A DNA stretch of 64,000 nt from positions 135,001 to 199,000 of the forward strand of contig JAODUP010000422.1 in assembly GCA_025642065.1 (NCBI GenBank), given 5' to 3'. Below, piece by piece: positions 58,838 through 64,000 of this stretch (its first letter is position 1; the number at the start of each line of letters is the position of its first letter). The DNA comes from Paralvinella palmiformis (Eukaryota; Annelida; Polychaeta; Terebellida; Alvinellidae). A program made the position numbers and the translations under genes. Below the pieces are notes generated by a model, which saw nothing but the letters and a program-made list of their open reading frames with translations, ran no database searches and was not told the DNA's origin.

Positions 58838-59306
58838 CAGAATAAAGCTGAGGTCAGCATCTGTGGTGTCGAAATGTTTTATATACAGGTTTCTTTTGGA
58901 GCACAGAAAATTACTGTTGAATGTAAACTGTGGTGTCAAAATAGTTTATGATATGTATGTAGCAAGTCACCATTGAACCACACACACGTGTTGTGTTATT
59001 TGTTGCGAGCTGTGGTATCAAATGGTATGTTTTTTACGTGCTTCCGCTTTTTGTACGTAGCCTGCATGTAGCCGCTTTCCTGTGGGCGTGACATATTTGT
59101 CGCGTACGAAAAGCGAATTAGCTGGTTCCCACAGGCTGATGAGTAGACCAGACACATGCTTAGGTATACGCACACATTTATCAATATGTGGAGGTATGGA
59201 ACATTTTATTTTTAGATTAATGTATGTATAGTTGTATTTAGATTTATGGAGGTAGGTTTCGAAGGATGTTTAGATATGTTGATGCTCTGTTCCTGTTGCC
59301 TCTTAC
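58838..59306 (+). repeat. Dispersed repeat R, copy 2 (5' half)
   Basis: Matches the reverse complement of about 62740-63170 (acagaaaattactg, tgtaaactgtggtgtcaaa, cgtgacatatttgtc, aggctgatgagtag, atttatggaggtag). Contains three loosely spaced ctgtggtrtc units. Ends where a (CA)n microsatellite starts. Confidence 0.8.
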
Positions 59307-59316
59307 TATGTACCCT

Positions 59317-59319
<3 letters not shown>

Positions 59320-59366
<47 letters not shown>
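59320..59366. repeat. (CA)n microsatellite
   Basis: About 23 CA units. Confidence 0.95.
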
Positions 59367-59369
<3 letters not shown>

Positions 59370-59759
59370 ATTCATACAAAATAATACAAAAACCAAAACA
59401 TTGAACATCTAACATAATATAATTAAGTATTACCAGAGACTAAAGTTATATCACAGATTTAATATGTTAGGATTCTACGTTAGGATCCATAGAATAACAT
59501 CAAGACCCACTAGATTTTCCATCCGGATTTCTAAAATAGTTCATTGCTGATTGTAAACTTGGATTAGGAAAGTCATCGGGATCCGTAAAGTTACGAGAGC
59601 TCCAATACTAACAAACTATACCGGAAGTTGTAACTGTAACTGACTGTCTTCCGGTACAATCCCAGAAAACATATGTAATATAATAATACCCCAAATAATA
59701 TGTCTGTAAAAACCCTGTAATGATTTAAAAGTTAATGATTATTTATCTGTGAAAGAGAC
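59367..59759. other. Interval without recognised gene
   Basis: No coding support; possibly the 3' untranslated part of the minus-strand LINE at 59760-60660. Confidence 0.5.
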
Positions 59760-60660
59760 CTTAAATAGGTGTGTTTTTAGAACTGATTAAAAAATCAAAA
59801 GACGACGCATTTCTAATATCTATTCCATAAAGTGGGGGCTGCAACACTAAATACACAATCACCATATCACTTGAGCCGAGACACTGGCACCTATAATAAT
59901 ATCTGACTGGATGACCTGAGTTTTCGGGATGGCTTTCTAATGGACACCAGTACACTCAGGTATTCTAGCGCCATATCATTAATAGATTTATAAGTTATTA
60001 ATGAAATCTTGAAATAGATACGCTTCTAACAAGTAGCCAATGTAGTTTTTGAAGAATTGAGGGGGGGGGGGAATGATCATATTTTTTTGTATTTGTCACA
60101 ATGCTAGCTGCATTATTCTGAAATTGCTGAAGGCGATTAATATTATAATCAGATATGCCATATAACAGGGAGTAATAAGTCTATACGAGATGTAACAAAG
60201 ACATGGTCTACAGTTACAAGTGCTTCTTGTGTCAATATTGCTTTTAAACAGTAGATGTTCTTAAGATGGTAGTAGAGTTCGGCATACTGATGTAACATGT
60301 TCATACATGATAATACATTGGTAAAAAATAAACCCTATATTTTTTACTGATCCATTAGGGGTAATCGAAGACGCACCCATTTGTAATCCTGGTGTCTTTA
60401 GGGATTTAACACAATGTGGTGATGCCAAATATATAATATTTGTTTTATTATCATTTTGTTTTAGAAGATTTTGAGTCATCCATAGCCGAATATCGGCAAT
60501 ACAATGTTCTAAATTATTCAAGGAAGAGGAGAAATTTAACTCATTGTCAGGATCCAGTGATATATACAACTATGTGTCATCAGCATACAAGTGACCCCAT
60601 ATCACTGCACAAGAGGTCATCAAGAGGTCAGCAATATTTGGTTTGTTTGTACCAAGGTGG
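59760..60660 (-). mobile_element. Degenerate LINE reverse-transcriptase fragment (family 5)
   Basis: Minus strand: YADDT, amber stop, LYISLDPDNELNFSSS (60590-60520), CIADIRLWMTQNLLKQNDNK, TNIIYLASPHCVKSLKTP, GASSITPNGSVKNIGFIF (60380-60330), then ALVTV..VTSRID (about 60200), ILQKLHWLLVRS (about 60057) and DIRNASSFDFL (59820). This is RT from the YADD active site to the end of ORF2; it has frameshifts and a 12-G run (60061-60072). Confidence 0.85.
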
Positions 60661-61924
60661 CCATCAATAACAAATTCAGCGGGAAAGTTTTATTTATCGT
60701 TCTGCTTACTAATGATATTCATTAAAATTGACCTTTTTATATTGTACTTATTTTCTTGAATACTGTCATAATAATAATACATTTTCATCGACTGTTTGGC
60801 TTTATTAGATATATCGTTATAAATTTAAATTCATTTTGGTCCGGTCACGTAATTTATTGCTCAGAGGAGTGTAGCTCTCGTGCGTGATGATGAAAGTAGG
60901 CCAGGTGTTAACCATGATTCTCTTTTTATATATTTGTGGTTAAATTTAACAGATTTTAGTGGAAATACTTCCTCAAAGATGGTTTTTTACATCCTAATAA
61001 AATAATTAAAAGCCTCACTGGGATATTCAAGTTGGCTGCATGACTAGTTGGCTTAGTAATAATTGGTACTAAACCATGCGAGAATAAATTGTCATGGTAA
61101 TCACCATTTCTACCATGATTGCCAAACCTAAGTACATAAATATTTATCTCACCCATTAAAGTGCCATATTTATTTTCCTTATTAATACTAGTATCTAAAA
61201 TATATCAACGTTTATAAATCACTCCTATGCGGGTGTGTTTTATAGGAATTTGATTAAATTTAAATAAATAATGAAACCAAAGATGTGTGGAATAAATACA
61301 CCGAGATATTTACGAATTTTGAAAATAATGTTTTCAACTCCACCCCTACTGCCATCGTCACGACAACAAATAATTATATCGTGGAAAACGAGGTAATGAT
61401 AGACCTGCATCATAAACACAACAACAGACTTCAGTTACCCTAATCGGGTCAAATGCAAATTTATGTTCGTGTAAATCGCATAGCAAGTTGCGGAAGGATT
61501 CCCAATTTTTGGACAGTCCTCTACAGTCTAGGTGAAAGTAGGTCGTAAAATACTGCAGTTTTTTCGTCATAACGTTAAACTCGTCCTATTCATAAGTTGT
61601 CTGGCCTGATTTTATCAAAAGAAATGTGATCTGACATAGCACTTTTTTCAGATCCAAACAAAGGTTCATACATACACAACCGGGGAACAACAAACCAACA
61701 ACAAGAATAATATCAACAATGGGAGAAGAAAAAAAACGAGAAAAACAACAAAGAAAGGGAGAAACAAAAACATATCGTTCATAATTTGAAACACAATAGT
61801 GGTAGAAGACTATACAGCGATCTGGAAAATGTGAGATAATAATTTATGATGAATTGAGAATGATCACAACAGGAAGTTAGCTTTTCGAAAACAAATATAA
61901 ATATTATAGAGACTTTCAACATGG
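60661..61924. other. Interval without recognised gene
   Basis: AT-rich; no similarity seen. It may include 5' LINE remnants on the minus strand (a weak VTEVCCCVYDAGLSL-like patch near 61420, and GCKKPSLRKYFH near 60990). Confidence 0.4.
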
Positions 61925-62035
61925 AACTCAGTTCAATCTGAATAAAATATATTCTACCACTCCACATATTTATACGTACGTAGACCTATACATGTGTCTG
62001 GGCCACTCATGAGCCTGTGTTTATAGGCACTTGGC
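61925..62035 (-). repeat. Dispersed repeat R, partial copy 4
   Basis: ccacatatttatacgtacgt, gtgtctgggccactcatgag and cctgt align with 62855-62910 of copy 3 in the same orientation. Confidence 0.6.
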
Positions 62036-62155
62036 GTGTCAACCAACATAACAGTTTGTCGAATATGTGACAATCTAGTTATGTACACTAACTACCCGCA
62101 TATGGAACCAATGAAGTGACTTAACTTAAAAAAACAAAATAGCACTATTATATAA

Positions 62156-63161
62156 TGGATTATTACTGGACTAAAATGATTTACTCGAACCTAACAGCTA
62201 ATCCACATACGTTTCCGTTCATCACTAAGTGAACGTTCATTCACGCTTAATTTAGCGTCCCTAAGTATATGCAATTAGGGGTGGTGGGATCTAAATTAAA
62301 GCGCCTATCCACTTGATCTTTTTGACCCATGATCGAGAACAGCGGATTTCAGGCAGATCTCCGATATTGCGAACGACACGACGGGATTATAATAGCTATA
62401 CATTCAACAATTCTCCCAAACGAGTGTAACCTAATTATTCACAATATGAGAAAACTCTGTCCGCAGCTTCATACCTATGAAGATGCCTAGCTGCCAGAGT
62501 AAGAAACGACTCCAGGAGTATAAATTCACCAAACAGCATTGTATGAAATAATTTCGCTAGACCACATAAGAGGACAACAATATAGATTCTACATTATACA
62601 TAGCAAAATTAATAGACTTAAACATGTAATAACGACATAACTTTCTTACATTGGTGTAATAAGGAACCTGGATCGATATAGGTTTAATATATGGCAGGAG
62701 GAAATGTGTGTGTTTAGGATATTATATATGTATATGGTGGCACTGGCTCAGAAAAGCAACATCTGAACATCCTTTGAAGCATATACTTCCATGAATCTAT
62801 GCCTAAATAAACCTATACATACTTCAATTTAAATATAAATAATTTTACAGCTCCACATATCCATACCTACGCAAGACCAATATAGGTGTCTGGGCTACTC
62901 ATCAGCCTGTCGGTCCCAGTTAATTCCACTTTTCTAACGTGACAAATATGTCACGCCAACAGGGAAGGGGCTACATGCTGGCTATGTAGAGAAAGCGAAA
63001 ACACGTACAAAAGTACCATTTGACACCACAGCTCGCAGTAAAAAAACACATGCGTGTAGCTCAAAGGTGAGTTATTATATACATAAAATAACTAATTTGA
63101 CACTACAGTTTACATTTAGCAGTAATTTTCTGTGTTTGAAAAGAAACCAATACATTTTCCA

Positions 63162-63170
<9 letters not shown>
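62156..63170 (-). repeat. Dispersed repeat R, copy 3 (longest)
   Basis: About 1 kb, minus orientation relative to copies 1 and 2; it spans both of their halves and so shows they belong to one family. No open reading frame is shared between copies. Class unknown; no terminal repeats identified. Confidence 0.8.
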
Positions 63171-63198
<28 letters not shown>

Positions 63199-63214
63199 GT
63201 GTGTGTGTGTGTGT
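63167..63214. repeat. (TA)n(TG)n compound microsatellite
   Basis: TA units 63167-63195 followed by TG units 63196-63214. Confidence 0.95.
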
Positions 63215-64000
63215 TTTAGCTGTGTATAATAAGGCACAGGCACAGAGAATCTCGATCCGTGAATTCAAACTCTGGACGTTTCTTCAGGGGACTGAATCCA
63301 GAGTGGCGACTTTTCTTGCTGAGACATGTGTAATGTCTCACCAGTCCCTAAGCCGCCAAGCAAAATCAAAATACGAATCACCTACAGCCGTGGAGTTTGA
63401 GAGTAGAACACCCAAGTCAGATCACGGCAGTAGTGAGAATGTTTAGCTTAATTATCTAAGCAGCCCTATTTATAGCTATTTTTTAATTGCTGTATCTTTC
63501 TTCAAAGCAATACTATATAAACCATATAACCCAATTGTCACTGTCTTCAAAGATCAGTTTTTACAACGGGCAGGCGTCATGAAGCGACTACTATTAAAAC
63601 TGTTTATCTTAATTACTATTAAAAGACTGACATCTGCGCTGAAGCAGACCGTAATAGCACGTCATAGCTTCCGTACTGTTTGAACTATGCTATCATTTTC
63701 AAATCTGACCTAATTTATGCTATTCTAACTATTGTAGTTCTTCAATGTTATTTATGACAAGCAGATTAGAGCTAATCTTGAATGTCAATAGTACAAACTG
63801 GACATAACTGGACCTAGGAAAGATAATTCTATTCCCACATACAACCAAGGTGAATTATATAAGTTGTTATATAAAACCCACCAACCGCGCGAGCTGTGTC
63901 CAATGCCACCGCTCGAGATGCGATGCAGTGTTTCTATTCCTGAGTCAGGAGTACTTATAATGCTTTAAGAGCGTACTGTGTCTGCTACAGTCATTTAAAT
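63215..64000. other. Right-end interval, one unassigned open frame
   Basis: A frame at about 63219-63446 reads ISIREFKLWTFLQGTESRVA and SLSRQAKSKYESPTAVEFES after a ttttag acceptor-like site. It has a protein-like composition but no recognised family. The rest shows no gene. Confidence 0.3.

Overview
The window is AT-rich, intron-rich animal nuclear DNA. It has GT-AG introns from about 350 bp to 8.2 kb, many fragments of non-LTR retrotransposons and tRNA-derived SINEs, and TA/CA microsatellites. The three recognisable host proteins are metazoan. The style fits a lophotrochozoan, most likely a mollusc, but that is inference; no mitochondrial or rRNA marker is present to fix it.

Layout. Positions 1-15863 (minus strand) hold a TAF4-type TFIID subunit gene: eight coding exons are visible and the 3' end runs off the left edge. 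From 16067 to 30873 (plus strand) lies a complete LSM14 / Trailer-hitch RNP-granule gene, ten coding exons and 525 residues, followed by about 1.3 kb of probable 3' UTR. TAF4 and LSM14 are head to head with 203 bp between their start codons, so they probably share a bidirectional promoter. From 49255 down to 34495 (minus strand) lies a complete RAB2 small GTPase gene, eight coding exons and 212 residues, convergent with LSM14. I read all three genes exon by exon; splice phases are consistent and each completed reading frame closes.

The remaining 15 kb (about 49.3-64 kb) has no complete gene. It holds SINEs, degenerate LINE reverse-transcriptase pieces, a dispersed repeat in direct and inverted copies (55.5, 58.8 and 62.2-63.1 kb), microsatellites, and a minus-strand set of candidate exons (57.4-58.7 kb) whose first exon looks like the start of a THAP zinc-finger domain. 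RAB2 introns are also loaded with nested elements: SINEs inside LINE fragments, one with a 15-bp target-site duplication.

Function. The three genes are housekeeping (transcription initiation, mRNP/P-body translation control, ER-Golgi traffic) with no evident pathway link. The most informative observations are the shared promoter, a consensus CRE beside the RAB2 start, NAGNAG acceptors and a competing donor in LSM14, a 187-bp tandem duplication in a RAB2 intron, the SINE insertions with target-site duplications (one with a natural empty site inside the window), and the THAP-like remnant. I found no CRISPR array, rRNA, functional tRNA or prokaryotic-type operon, and no clear undescribed system.
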